From contig NZ_CP087598.1 of NCBI RefSeq assembly GCF_020990385.1, positions 2,237,001 to 2,301,000 of the forward strand: a stretch of DNA of 64,000 bases. Direction: 5' to 3'. Shown here piece after piece: positions 37,511-46,573 of the stretch (position 1 is its first letter; each line of letters starts with the position of its first letter). Made by a program: the position numbers and the translations under genes. This DNA comes from Paracoccus sp. MA. GTDB lineage: Bacteria > Pseudomonadota > Alphaproteobacteria > Rhodobacterales > Rhodobacteraceae. The notes under the pieces were generated by a model. The model searched no databases. It was not told where the DNA came from and saw only the letters and a list, made by a program, of their open reading frames with translations.

Positions 37511-40500
37511 ATGGCCATGGACAAGAATTTCGACGCCGGGACCGCCGAGGCGCGGATCGCGCGGGAATGGGCGGCAAGCAATGCCTTCGCCGCGGGCGCC
37601 AATGCGAAGCCGGGGGCGGAAAGCTTCTCGGTGGTGATCCCGCCCCCGAACGTGACCGGCAGCCTGCATATCGGCCACGCGCTGAACAACACGCTGCAGG
37701 ACATCTTGGTGCGCTGGCACCGGATGCGCGGCTTTGACACGCTCTGGCAGCCGGGGCAGGATCATGCCGGCATCGCCACGCAGATGGTGGTCGAGCGCCG
37801 CATGGCCGAGCGGCAGGAACCCAACCGCCGCGAGATCGGGCGCGAAGCCTTCCTGCAGAAGGTCTGGGCCTGGAAGCAGGAATCCGGCCATACCATCGTC
37901 GAGCAGCTGAAACGCCTGGGCGCTTCCTGCGACTGGTCCAGGAATGCCTTCACCATGTCCGGCGCCCCCGGCGCCCCCGCGGGCGAAGAGGGCAATTTCC
38001 ACGATGCCGTCATCAAGGTCTTCGTGGACATGTATGAGAAGGGCCTGATCTATCGCGGCAAGCGGCTGGTCAACTGGGACCCGCATTTCGAGACCGCGAT
38101 TTCCGACCTCGAGGTCGAGAACCGCGAGGTTCCCGGCCATATGTGGCATTTCAAATATCCGCTGGCCGGCGGCGAGACCTATGAATATGTCGAGCGCGAC
38201 GCCGACGGCAACGTCACCCTGCGCGAGATGCGGGACTATATCAGCATCGCCACCACCCGGCCCGAGACCATGCTGGGCGACGGCGCGGTCGCGGTCCATC
38301 CGGACGACGCCCGCTATGCCCCCATCGTCGGCAAGCTGTGCGAGATCCCGGTCGGACCCAAGGAACACCGCCGCCTGATTCCGATCATCACCGACGAATA
38401 TCCCGACCCGGATTTCGGCTCGGGCGCGGTCAAGATCACCGGCGCGCACGACTTCAACGACTATGCCGTCGCCATGCGCAACGGCATCCCGCTTTACGCG
38501 CTGATGGACGGCAAGGGCCAGATGCGCGCCGACGGGCTGAGCTACGAGGAAAGCGCCGAGATCGCTACCCGCGCGGCACGGGGCGAGGATGTGGGCGACG
38601 TCTCGAACGTGAACCTGGTGCCCGAGGAATTGCGCGGCCTCGACCGCTACGAGGCGCGGGCGCGGGTGGTCGAGGCGATCACCGAGGAAGGGCTGGCGGT
38701 CACCTATCTGCACAAGTCCATCGACAAAGAGACCGGCGCCGAGCATCTGGAACGCCGGCCGCTGGTCGATGCCAAGCCGATCATGCAGCCCTTCGGCGAC
38801 CGCTCGGGCGTGGTGATCGAGCCGATGCTGACCGACCAGTGGTTCGTGGACACCGCCAAGATCGTCGGCCCGGCGCTGGAAGCGGTGCGCTCGGGCCAGA
38901 CCCGCATCCTGCCCGAGCAGCATGAAAAGGTCTATTTCCACTGGCTGGAGAATATCGAGCCCTGGACCATCAGCCGGCAGCTGTGGTGGGGCCACCAGAT
39001 CCCGGTCTGGTACGGCCTCGACCTGCGGCTGGAGGGCCAGGTCGAGGACGACCATGACGGCGTGCTGGACGAGGTCGAGATCTTCGCCCTGCTGGAAGAA
39101 GGGCTGGTGCATCGCGACGAGATCCACCACGCCGCCCCGAGCTTTGCCGAGGTGGCCGAACAGTTCCGCGATTCCATCGCCGAACTGCCGGTGCCGCTGG
39201 AAATGGCCCGGGTGGTCGAGGTCGCCGACCGCGAGGCGGCGGTGGATGCCTTCGCCCAGGGGCTGGCCGATTACAACCTGACCCAGGACCCGACGAAGCT
39301 GGTCTATCCGGTCTGGCGCGACCCGGATGTGCTGGACACCTGGTTTTCCTCGGGGCTCTGGCCCATCGGCACGCTGGGCTGGCCCGAGGATACGGCCGAG
39401 CTGCGCAGGTATTTCCCGACCTCGGTGCTGGTGACCGGCTTCGACATCATCTTCTTCTGGGTGGCCCGGATGATGATGATGCAGCTGGCCGTGGTCGGGC
39501 AGGTGCCGTTCCGCACCGTCTATGTGCATGGGCTGGTGCGCGACGAAAAGGGCGCCAAGATGTCGAAGTCGAAAGGCAACGTCATCGACCCGCTGACCCT
39601 GATCGACGAATACGGCGCCGACGCGCTGCGCTTTACCCTGACCAGCATGGCCGCCATGGGCCGCGACCCCAAGCTGGGGCCGAAGCATGTCGAGGCGAAC
39701 CGCAATTTCGTCACCAAGATCTGGAACGCCACCCGCTTTGCCGAAATGAACGGCGTGCGCGGCGGCGTGGCGCGGCCCCAGCCGCGGCATGTGGTGAACC
39801 GCTGGATCATCGGCGAGGTCGCCCGCATCCGGCAGGCCACCGACGAGGCGCTGGAAACGTTCCGCTTCAACGACGCCGCGACCGGGCTTTACGCCTTCGT
39901 CTGGGGCAAGGTCTGCGACTGGTATGTCGAGTTCTCCAAGCCCCTGTTCGACGGCGAATATGGCGAGGAAACCCGGGCCACCATGGGCTGGGTTCTGGAC
40001 CAGTGCTACACGATGCTGCACCCGATCATGCCCTTCGTCACCGAGGAGCTCTGGGCGCTGACCGGGGATCGCCAGCGGATGCTGGTGCATGGCGACTGGC
40101 CGGAATACGGGCCCGAGCTGATCGACGCCGAGGCCGACCGGCAGATGAACTGGGTGATCCAGCTCATCGAGGCCATCCGCTCGGCCCGCGCCCAGATCGG
40201 CGTGCCGGCCGGCGCCCGTCCCGACCTGATCGTGACCGAGGCCGACGATGCGGCGCGGGCGGCGCTGGCCGCCAACGCGCCGCTGATCGAGCGGCTGGCG
40301 CGGGTGAACGCGCCTGCCGAGGGTGCCATGGGGCCGGGCATGATCTCGGTCGCGGCACTGGGGGCGAGCTTCGCGCTGCCGGTGGGCGAGATGATCGACG
40401 TGACGGCCGAAACGGCACGGCTGGAAAAGGCGGCGGGGAAGGCCGAGAAGGACGCCTCGGGCCTGCGCGGGCGGCTGGGCAATCCGAAATTCGTCGAGAA

Positions 40501-40603
40501 TGCCGAGCCCGAGGTGATCGAGGAGACGCGCGAGAAGCTTGCCGCGCTGGAGGACGACCTGGCCCGCATCCGCGCGGCGCTGGCGCAGCTGGCGGCAATG
40601 TGA
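37511..40603 (+). CDS. valS: Valyl-tRNA synthetase
   Basis: Charges tRNA-Val; class Ia synthetase. HIGH at 53–56 ([16 protein letters not shown]), the editing domain with [27 protein letters not shown], and KMSKS at 683–687. The C-terminal coiled-coil tRNA arm ([43 protein letters not shown] region, about 960–1030) completes 1030 residues. The length exceeds the roughly 950 of enterobacterial ValS, with an insertion around 510–600 ([18 protein letters not shown]…[12 protein letters not shown]), a feature I recall from other alphaproteobacteria. ATG 37511 chosen. Confidence 0.97.
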   Translation: MAMDKNFDAGTAEARIAREWAASNAFAAGANAKPGAESFSVVIPPPNVTGSLHIGHALNNTLQDILVRWHRMRGFDTLWQPGQDHAGIATQMVVERRMAERQEPNRREIGREAFLQKVWAWKQESGHTIVEQLKRLGASCDWSRNAFTMSGAPGAPAGEEGNFHDAVIKVFVDMYEKGLIYRGKRLVNWDPHFETAISDLEVENREVPGHMWHFKYPLAGGETYEYVERDADGNVTLREMRDYISIATTRPETMLGDGAVAVHPDDARYAPIVGKLCEIPVGPKEHRRLIPIITDEYPDPDFGSGAVKITGAHDFNDYAVAMRNGIPLYALMDGKGQMRADGLSYEESAEIATRAARGEDVGDVSNVNLVPEELRGLDRYEARARVVEAITEEGLAVTYLHKSIDKETGAEHLERRPLVDAKPIMQPFGDRSGVVIEPMLTDQWFVDTAKIVGPALEAVRSGQTRILPEQHEKVYFHWLENIEPWTISRQLWWGHQIPVWYGLDLRLEGQVEDDHDGVLDEVEIFALLEEGLVHRDEIHHAAPSFAEVAEQFRDSIAELPVPLEMARVVEVADREAAVDAFAQGLADYNLTQDPTKLVYPVWRDPDVLDTWFSSGLWPIGTLGWPEDTAELRRYFPTSVLVTGFDIIFFWVARMMMMQLAVVGQVPFRTVYVHGLVRDEKGAKMSKSKGNVIDPLTLIDEYGADALRFTLTSMAAMGRDPKLGPKHVEANRNFVTKIWNATRFAEMNGVRGGVARPQPRHVVNRWIIGEVARIRQATDEALETFRFNDAATGLYAFVWGKVCDWYVEFSKPLFDGEYGEETRATMGWVLDQCYTMLHPIMPFVTEELWALTGDRQRMLVHGDWPEYGPELIDAEADRQMNWVIQLIEAIRSARAQIGVPAGARPDLIVTEADDAARAALAANAPLIERLARVNAPAEGAMGPGMISVAALGASFALPVGEMIDVTAETARLEKAAGKAEKDASGLRGRLGNPKFVENAEPEVIEETREKLAALEDDLARIRAALAQLAAM

Positions 40604-40641
40604 CCCCTGGCTTTTGCGCCGTGCCGGTGGCGCGGTCGCAA

Positions 40642-40663
40642 GGGTATTTGGGAAACAGAGAAG
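40642..40663 (+). repeat. Dispersed intergenic repeat, copy 2
   Basis: Core GTATTTGGGAAACAGAG, preceded by GTCGCA as in copy 3. Begins 39 nt after the valS stop and ends 1 nt before the stop codon of the convergent CbiX-like gene. Confidence 0.8.
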
Positions 40664-40664
40664 A

Positions 40665-41351
40665 TCAGGGCCGCTCGGACAGGGCGGCCTTGATGCTTTC
40701 GGCGATCATCGCCGGAACATCCGGCGCGAGGCCCACCGGGGGCAGGAGGAGGCCGCGAAAGCCTGCATCGGCCAGCGCCGCGGGCAGGTCGTCGGTGACG
40801 TGATCCGCCCGGGTGGCGAAAAGCGGCAGGCAGATCGCCTGCGCGGGCAGGTCGCGGGCGGCCTCGGCGATGAAGGGCGCTTCCTCGATGAAGCCGCAAC
40901 TTGTCGCGGCGGCATGGGGGGCGAGGGCGGCGGCCATCTCGCGCGCCGCTTCGGAGGGTGCGCGCGAACGGCCCGAGCCATGGGCGGCGATCAGCAGATG
41001 GGTTTCGGCCAGCCGCCAGCCTTGCGCCTCGGCCGCCTTCACGACCAGCGCGAGGCAGAGCGCCGGCAGGCGCGGATCGCTGCCGAAGGGCGGCAGGATG
41101 CGGGCATTCGGCGCGCCGGCCAGCCGCAGGCGGCGGGGCAGTTCGCTGCGGGTGAACCAGCCCGATGCCATGAACAGCGGATAGATCAGCGTCTCGTCAT
41201 CGGCGCGGTCCAGCGCGCCGGGCATGGCCAGCGTCGCGCCCCTGACCTGCGCAGCGGGGACATGGATGCGGGCGGCCAGCGCCTCGATGGCCTGCTGCTG
41301 CGGGGCGGGGTCGCCGGGCTGGCCATGGGCGACGATAAGGACGTTACGCAC
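40665..41351 (-). CDS. CbiX/sirohydrochlorin chelatase-like protein
   Basis: Class II chelatase fold. Two half-domains each start with a metal-ligand His: VLIVAHGQPG (His9) and LLIAAHGSGRSRAP. PLFMASGWFTRSELPRRL fits the family. In the chelatases the two His residues insert cobalt or iron into sirohydrochlorin or a related ring; the exact metal is undetermined. 228 residues. The 3' end of the upstream DUF4202 gene overlaps its start by 8 bp. Confidence 0.83.
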   Translation of the reverse strand: MRNVLIVAHGQPGDPAPQQQAIEALAARIHVPAAQVRGATLAMPGALDRADDETLIYPLFMASGWFTRSELPRRLRLAGAPNARILPPFGSDPRLPALCLALVVKAAEAQGWRLAETHLLIAAHGSGRSRAPSEAAREMAAALAPHAAATSCGFIEEAPFIAEAARDLPAQAICLPLFATRADHVTDDLPAALADAGFRGLLLPPVGLAPDVPAMIAESIKAALSERP

Positions 41352-41907
41352 GGAAGGCGGCGGCGAAGGGCTCGGGGATGGCGAATTCCTCCAGTGCCCG
41401 GGCGCGGGCCATGGCGGACATCTTGCGCGCGGTCTTTTCCACGATGCGCTGCAGCTCGTCCGGGTCGCGGCCCTCGGCGAAGGGGCCCATATACCAGCGG
41501 ATGAAGGTGAAGCAGGCCACGTCTTCCAGCGCCTGCACCTCGCCGTCGCGCTTGATGCCCTGCTTGGTCAGCATCTTCCCGGCTGCCGCGATGTCCTCGT
41601 CGCCATAGCCGGCCTCGCGCATGATGCCGGCGATGCGGGCGGCGTGGCGGCGGCCCTGTTCGGTGCGCCAGGCCAGATAGCCGGCGCGGTCCATCGGATA
41701 GGCGTCGCGGGGCAGCAGGAAACGCTCGACATGCTGGCCGCGGCAGGCGATGCGCAGAGGCTCGGAGGCGTCGGGATAGAGCGCCTGCTGTTCGGCCGTC
41801 ATGCGCTGGCCGTAGAGCAGCGCCTCGGGCCGGCCCTCGGGGTCCAGGTGCGGATCGGCGGAATTGGCCTTGTCGATGGCGTCGAAAGCGGTCTGAAGGC
41901 GGGTCAT
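41344..41907 (-). CDS. DUF4202 domain protein
   Basis: 187-residue soluble protein of the DUF4202 family. FDAIDKANSADPH, CRGQHVERFLLPRDAYPMDRAGYLAWRTEQGRRHA and LEDVACFTFIRWYM are family hallmarks; the conserved His/Asp/Glu pattern suggests an HD-like metal site. Often found near sulfate-assimilation or siroheme genes in proteobacteria (family knowledge), which fits the CbiX-like partner. ATG 41907 chosen for GAGAGGA upstream. Confidence 0.85.
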   Translation of the reverse strand: MTRLQTAFDAIDKANSADPHLDPEGRPEALLYGQRMTAEQQALYPDASEPLRIACRGQHVERFLLPRDAYPMDRAGYLAWRTEQGRRHAARIAGIMREAGYGDEDIAAAGKMLTKQGIKRDGEVQALEDVACFTFIRWYMGPFAEGRDPDELQRIVEKTARKMSAMARARALEEFAIPEPFAAAFRA

Positions 41908-41995
41908 GGCATCCTCTCTTTGCGCCATCATGCCGCAGCGGGGCGCCGCGTCAACGCGGATTGCCGCCGCGCCGGGCCGGGGCTAGGCTGCCGGC

Positions 41996-42505
41996 ATGGA
42001 ATGGGGCGAATTCATCCTGGCGCTGGCAGCCTTCCTGGGCTCGCATGTGATCCCGGCGCGGTTCCGCGAGCCGCTGGTCGCGGCGCTGGGGCGGCGGGGC
42101 TATCTCATCGGCTACAGCCTGCTGTCGCTGGCGCTGCTTTACTGGCTGATCCTGGCGGCGGGGCGGGCGCCCCATGTCGAGCTGTGGCCGCAATGGGGCT
42201 GGATGCGCTGGCTGGTGAATATCGCCATGCCCGTCGCGGTGCTGGCGGCGGCGGTGGGCGGCATGGCGGGGCTGATGGCGGGCTTTGCGCTGTGGGGCGG
42301 CGCGCATCTGGTCGCGAATGGCGACCTGGCGCATGTGATCCTGTTCGGCCTGCTTCTGGCCTATGCGCTGTTCGGGCTGGCGGTCGGCTTGCGCCGCGGC
42401 GTGGCGCTGCGCTGGACCTGGCCGCGGCTGGCCCTGGCGGTGCTGGTCTGGCTGGCGCTGTTCCACCTGCATCCGCTGGTGATCGGGGTCAGTCCCCGGC
42501 CTTAG
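41996..42505 (+). CDS. NnrU-family membrane protein
   Basis: Integral membrane protein with about five helices. HVIPARFREPLVAALGRRGYLIGYSLLSLALLYWLI is the NnrU/isoprenylcysteine-methyltransferase-like opening, and GLMAGFALWGGAHLVANGDLAHVILFG carries the conserved WGxxHL…G.L motif. NnrU was described beside nitric oxide reductase genes in denitrifiers, but no nor/nnr genes are near here. 169 residues; the last 17 bp overlap the end of the convergent oxidoreductase. Confidence 0.88.
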   Translation: MEWGEFILALAAFLGSHVIPARFREPLVAALGRRGYLIGYSLLSLALLYWLILAAGRAPHVELWPQWGWMRWLVNIAMPVAVLAAAVGGMAGLMAGFALWGGAHLVANGDLAHVILFGLLLAYALFGLAVGLRRGVALRWTWPRLALAVLVWLALFHLHPLVIGVSPRP

Positions 42506-43508
42506 GCTCGGGCACCCTGAAGCCCTCGGGGATGCGGTCGCGCCCGTCGAGGATCAGGTCCGCCAGCAGGACCGCGCAGGCCGGCGCCATGGCCAGGCCG
42601 ATCTTGAAGCCACCATTCGCGACGTAATGGCCGGGCCGTCCGGGCCATGGTCCGACCAGCGGCGCACGAGAGCGGGCGCGCGGCCGGATGCCGGCCCAGC
42701 GGTCCAGGACCGGCGCATCGCCAAGCGCCGGGCACAGCGCGCGCGCCTTGTCGATCAACGCCTCCAGCTGCGCGTCGGTGCCGGTGTCCATGGCGTCGCG
42801 TTCCGAGGTCGAGCCGATGGCCACCGTGCCGTCGGCATGGGGCACGACATGGACCCCATCGGCAAAGACCTGCGGCGCGTCGGGGGCGGCGAAAGCCAGC
42901 AGCGCCGACTGGCCCTTGACGCCGCTGCCGCCGAAGGGCGCAAGCCCCGCGACGCCGGTGGCCCAGATCGCCGGGGCATCGGGGGCAGGCCGCCCCTCGG
43001 CGATCTCGCCGCCCAGGGCGCGGATCGCGGCGGCCAGCGCGGCGCAGGCCCGGCGCGGGCTGATCCGCGCCGTCAGCCGGTCCACCAGCCACAGGCCCGA
43101 GGGCGAGGCCGGCACCAGCGTCCCCTGCGGCTTGTCGGTCAGTTCCATCCCGGCCCAGTCGGGCCAATGCGCGCGGGCGGCGGCGATGCGCTCGGCCATG
43201 CGCGGCGCGGCCCCTTCGGGCACCGGCTGGATGCGGCCATGGCGGGCATAGCCGGGGTCGATGCCGCCCGCCGCCGCCACCTCGGTCCACCAACCGGCCG
43301 CCGCGACCAGCGCCTCCAGCTGCACCTGCTTCTTGGCGTTCCAGTTTTCCGGCGCATGCGGGGCCAGCGCGCCGACATGCCCGCCCGAGGCGCCGGCGCC
43401 GATCCGCTCGGCCTCGAACACCCGCACGCGGGCGCCGCGCCGCGCCAGTTCCCATGCGCAGGCAAGGCCGAAGATGCCCGCACCCGCCACCGTGATTTCG
43501 CTTGCCAT
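42489..43508 (-). CDS. FAD-dependent amino-group oxidoreductase (MnmC oxidase-domain-like)
   Basis: DAO/glycine-oxidase-fold flavoprotein. FAD motif ITVAGAGIFGLACAWELARRGARVRVFEAERIGAGASGGHVGALAPHAP is followed by the C-terminal GIRPRARSRAPLVGPWPGRPGHYVANGGFKIGLAMAP. The placement of SGGHVGALAPHAPENW and the neighbouring mnmD make the oxidase half of MnmC, which removes the carboxymethyl group of cmnm5-uridine, the most attractive assignment. 339 residues from ATG 43508. A stand-alone amino-acid oxidase is the alternative. Confidence 0.75.
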   Translation of the reverse strand: MASEITVAGAGIFGLACAWELARRGARVRVFEAERIGAGASGGHVGALAPHAPENWNAKKQVQLEALVAAAGWWTEVAAAGGIDPGYARHGRIQPVPEGAAPRMAERIAAARAHWPDWAGMELTDKPQGTLVPASPSGLWLVDRLTARISPRRACAALAAAIRALGGEIAEGRPAPDAPAIWATGVAGLAPFGGSGVKGQSALLAFAAPDAPQVFADGVHVVPHADGTVAIGSTSERDAMDTGTDAQLEALIDKARALCPALGDAPVLDRWAGIRPRARSRAPLVGPWPGRPGHYVANGGFKIGLAMAPACAVLLADLILDGRDRIPEGFRVPEPKAGD

Positions 43509-43554
43509 TCCGCCGCCCCTTGCCGCATCTGCCTGCAAAAAGGAGTTAGCGCGG

Positions 43555-44211
43555 ATGGATGAGCGCGACCAGAGCAGCGCCGACCTGGATTGGCGCGAGG
43601 GGGCGATTCCGGTCTCGCGCCGTTTCGACGATCCCTATTTCAGCCTGAACGGCGGGCTGGACGAGACGCGGCATGTCTTTCTGGCCGGCAATGACCTGCC
43701 GGCGCGGCTGCGGCCCGGCTTCCATGTGGCGGAACTGGGCTTCGGCACCGGGCTGAACCTGCTGGCGCTGGCGCAGGTCGCCACGGTGCCGGTCCGTTTC
43801 ACCAGCTTCGAAGCCTTCCCGATGGGCGTCGGGGAACTGGCCCGGGCCCATGCCGCCTTCCCCGAGCTGGCGCCGCTGGCGAAACAGCTGCGCGACGGAT
43901 GGCCGCAACGCCGCCTTTCCGTGGGCCTGGTCGAGGCCGAGATCATCGAGGCCGATGCCCGCAAGGCGCTGCCCGGCTGGGACGGCCTTGCCGATGCCTG
44001 GTTCCTGGACGGGTTTTCCCCCGCCAAGAACCCCGAGCTTTGGGGCGAGGCGCTGATGGCCGAGGTCGCCCGCCACACCGCGCCGGGCGGCACCTTCGCC
44101 ACCTATACGGCAGCGGGCCATGTGCGCCGGGCGCTGGCGGCGGCGGGGTTCGAAGTCACGCGCGCGCCCGGTTTCGCGGGCAAGCGCCACATGAGCCGCG
44201 GCCGGCTCTAG
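43555..44211 (+). CDS. mnmD: tRNA (5-methylaminomethyl-2-thiouridine) methyltransferase
   Basis: SAM-dependent methyltransferase converting nm5U34 to mnm5U34 in tRNA. DLDWREGAIPVSRRFDDPYFSLNGGLDETRHVFLAGNDLPARL is the MnmC N-terminal domain signature (DUF752), with the SAM loop VAELGFGTGLNLLALAQ and FLDGFSPAKNPELW. 218 residues: only the methyltransferase half of the E. coli bifunctional MnmC. ATG at 43555 chosen. Divergent from the flavin oxidase that could supply the other half. Confidence 0.88.
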   Translation: MDERDQSSADLDWREGAIPVSRRFDDPYFSLNGGLDETRHVFLAGNDLPARLRPGFHVAELGFGTGLNLLALAQVATVPVRFTSFEAFPMGVGELARAHAAFPELAPLAKQLRDGWPQRRLSVGLVEAEIIEADARKALPGWDGLADAWFLDGFSPAKNPELWGEALMAEVARHTAPGGTFATYTAAGHVRRALAAAGFEVTRAPGFAGKRHMSRGRL

Positions 44212-44924
44212 CGCCGGACCGGCGGGATGCGCGAGGGCGCATAGGTCGGCGCATGCGGCGGGCGGCCATGGGTGCGGCGCCAGAAATCCGGCCCGCCCCG
44301 GCGCAGGAAGACCGGCACCGCCAGCACCATCCCCGCAAGGAACCCGGCGGCATGGGCGACATAGGCCACGCCGTCGTCGACCATGCCGGCGCTCGACAAG
44401 AGCTGGATGCCGAACCAGGCCAGCAGCAGCACCCAGGCCGGCATGGTAAAGCGGCGGATGATGACGATGATGATCGCGATCACGTCGACGCGGGCGCGCG
44501 GGAACATCAGCAGATAGCCGCCCATCACCCCGGCGATGGCGCCCGAGGCGCCGACCATGGGAATGTCGCTCATCGGATCGGTGGCGATCTGGCCCGCCGC
44601 CGCCGCCAGCCCGCAGGCCAGATAGAAGACCAGGAAGCCGGCATGGCCCATCTGGTCCTCGAGATTGTCGCCGAAGACCCACAGGAACAGCATGTTGCCG
44701 GCGATATGCATGATCCCGGCATGCAGGAACATATGCGTGGCCAGGCCCCAGAGCCATTCGCCATGCATGATTGCGACCGGATACAGCGCCAGCCGGTCCC
44801 ACAGCCCGACCTGGCCGCCGGCCCAGGGCATGGTGACCAGAAACATGACCAGGTTCAGAAAGATCAGCCCGTTGGTCACATAGGGCGTGCGCTCGGAAGG
44901 ATTATGGTCGCGGATCGGGAACAT
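44208..44924 (-). CDS. Rhomboid-family intramembrane serine protease
   Basis: Cleaves membrane proteins within the bilayer. Six helices: after a start TNGLIFLNLVMFLV come MHIAGNMLFLWVFGDNLED, and the catalytic dyad is Ser127 in GASGAI and His191 in YVAHAAGFLAG. 238 residues from ATG 44924; the frame is open upstream but the extension is not homologous-looking. The last four bases overlap the end of convergent mnmD. Confidence 0.92.
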   Translation of the reverse strand: MFPIRDHNPSERTPYVTNGLIFLNLVMFLVTMPWAGGQVGLWDRLALYPVAIMHGEWLWGLATHMFLHAGIMHIAGNMLFLWVFGDNLEDQMGHAGFLVFYLACGLAAAAGQIATDPMSDIPMVGASGAIAGVMGGYLLMFPRARVDVIAIIIVIIRRFTMPAWVLLLAWFGIQLLSSAGMVDDGVAYVAHAAGFLAGMVLAVPVFLRRGGPDFWRRTHGRPPHAPTYAPSRIPPVRR

Positions 44925-45024
44925 GGCCACAGCCTGAAGCATCGCATGGGCGCGCGCAAGCGGCCCTGTTCGGATCGCTGGCCCGCGTATAGCATCGGCC
45001 CCGAATCGCATCGAGGAGGGGCCG

Positions 45025-46293
45025 ATGACCAGCCTGACCGACCGCAAGAACGCCGCCATCTCGCGCGGGGTGGGGATGACCACCCAGATCTATGCCGAGC
45101 GCGCCGAGAATGCCGAAATCTGGGACAAGGACGGCAACCGCTATATCGACTTCGCCGCCGGCATCGCCGTGGTCAATACCGGCCATCGCCATCCGCGGGT
45201 GATCGAGGCGGTCAAGGCCCAGCTCGACCGCTTCACCCATACCTGCCACCAGGTCGTGCCCTATGAGAATTACGTGGCCCTGGCCGAAAGGCTGAACCGG
45301 CTGGTCCCCGGCGAGGGACCGAAAAAGACCGCCTTCTACACCACCGGGGCCGAGGCGATCGAAAACGCGGTCAAGATCGCCCGCCACCATACCGGCCGCG
45401 CCGGGGTGGTGGCCTTCGCCGGCGGCTTCCACGGCCGCACCTTCCTGGGCATGTCGCTGACCGGCAAGGTCCAGCCCTACAAGGCCGGGTTCGGGCCGAT
45501 GATGAACGATATCTGGCACCTGCCCTTTCCGAACCCGCTGCACGGCGTCACGGCCGAGGAGGCGCTGGCGGCGCTCGACCGGCTGTTCAAGGCCGATATC
45601 GACCCCTCGCGCGTCGCCGCGATCATCATCGAGCCGGTGCAGGGCGAGGGCGGCTTCTACGAGGCGCCGGCCGGCTTCATCCAGCGCCTGCGCCAGATCT
45701 GCGACCAGTATTCGATCCTGCTGATCGCCGACGAGGTGCAGACCGGCTTCGCCCGCACCGGCAAGCTGTTCGCGATGGAACACCACGGCGCGGCGGCCGA
45801 CCTGACCACCATGGCCAAGGGGCTGGGGGGCGGGCTGCCGATCAGCGCCGTGACCGGCCGGGCCGAGGTGATGGACAGCCCGGCCCCCGGGGGCCTTGGC
45901 GGCACCTATGCCGGCAACCCGCTGGCCGTCGCCGCCGCCCATGCCGTTCTGGACGTGATCGAGGACGAGGGGCTGTGCGACCGCGCCACCCGCCTCGGCC
46001 AGCGGCTGAAGCAGCGCCTGGCCGGCATCGCCGACGGGGTGCCCGAGATCGTCGACATCCGCGGCCCCGGCTTCATGAACGCGGTGGAATTCAACATCGC
46101 CGGCACCGACAGGCCCAGCCCGGATTTCGCCAACCGCGTCCGCGAAGAGGCGCTCGCCCGCAAGCTGATCCTGCTGACCTGCGGCGTCCATGGCAACGTG
46201 ATCCGCTTTCTTGCGCCGCTGACCATCCAGGAAGACGTCTTCGACGAGGCGCTCGACATCCTCGAGGAGTCGATCCGGGCCGCCCGCGGCTGA
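45025..46293 (+). CDS. gabT: 4-aminobutyrate (GABA) aminotransferase-type enzyme
   Basis: Class III PLP aminotransferase moving the amino group of a terminal amine such as GABA to 2-oxoglutarate. FYTTGAEAIENAVKIAR, GGFHGRTFLGMSLTGK, IIIEPVQGEGGF, LLIADEVQTGFARTGKLF and the PLP Lys265 in TMAKGLGGGLPISAV are all present. 422 residues. Closest by pattern to GabT rather than ArgD. Two dispersed repeats lie shortly after the stop. Confidence 0.9.
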   Translation: MTSLTDRKNAAISRGVGMTTQIYAERAENAEIWDKDGNRYIDFAAGIAVVNTGHRHPRVIEAVKAQLDRFTHTCHQVVPYENYVALAERLNRLVPGEGPKKTAFYTTGAEAIENAVKIARHHTGRAGVVAFAGGFHGRTFLGMSLTGKVQPYKAGFGPMMNDIWHLPFPNPLHGVTAEEALAALDRLFKADIDPSRVAAIIIEPVQGEGGFYEAPAGFIQRLRQICDQYSILLIADEVQTGFARTGKLFAMEHHGAAADLTTMAKGLGGGLPISAVTGRAEVMDSPAPGGLGGTYAGNPLAVAAAHAVLDVIEDEGLCDRATRLGQRLKQRLAGIADGVPEIVDIRGPGFMNAVEFNIAGTDRPSPDFANRVREEALARKLILLTCGVHGNVIRFLAPLTIQEDVFDEALDILEESIRAARG

Positions 46294-46301
46294 TCGCGCG
46301 T

Positions 46302-46323
46302 CTTCACCGTTTCGCAAATACTC
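46302..46323 (-). repeat. Dispersed intergenic repeat, diverged copy, inverted
   Basis: Reads GAGTATTTGCGAAACGG on the minus strand (18 of 22 positions agree with copy 2), 8 nt after the gabT stop. It faces the plus-strand copy at 46354 to form an inverted pair. Confidence 0.6.
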
Positions 46324-46353
46324 CCGCGGCCGCGCCCAGGGGAAACGTCGCTT

Positions 46354-46375
46354 GGGTATTCGGAGAACGGAAAGA
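46354..46375 (+). repeat. Dispersed intergenic repeat, diverged copy
   Basis: Reads GGGTATTCGGAGAACGG on the plus strand; belongs to a variant with TTCGG…AACGGAAA, like the copy at 46529. Confidence 0.5.
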
Positions 46376-46457
46376 ACCGCCACGCAAACCGCGGCGCGCC
46401 CGGCGCTTCTTCGCTGCACAAAGACCCATGCGGCAGCGCCGACTTGCACCGTCGCAG

Positions 46458-46479
46458 GGGTATTTGGGCAACAGAGAAG
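46458..46479 (+). repeat. Dispersed intergenic repeat, copy 3
   Basis: Core GTATTTGGGCAACAGAG, preceded by GTCGCA; one base different from copy 2 across 22 nt. Confidence 0.8.
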
Positions 46480-46528
46480 ACGCAAAGGCCCGGATCCTTG
46501 CGCAACCGCGCCGGGCAGCGTCGTTCGT

Positions 46529-46550
46529 TTTTTCCGTTTCCCGAATCCCC
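46529..46550 (-). repeat. Dispersed intergenic repeat, diverged copy, inverted
   Basis: Reads GGATTCGGGAAACGGAAA on the minus strand (17 of 22 positions agree with copy 2), beginning 24 nt after the accA stop in accA orientation. Confidence 0.55.
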
Positions 46551-46573
46551 GTGCGAGGGGAGCGGCCGGGCGC

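Noticed and set aside
36710-40090. Long open frame antisense to valS
   Set aside because: Same effect of GC-rich codons; valS has all its class I motifs in the sense frame.
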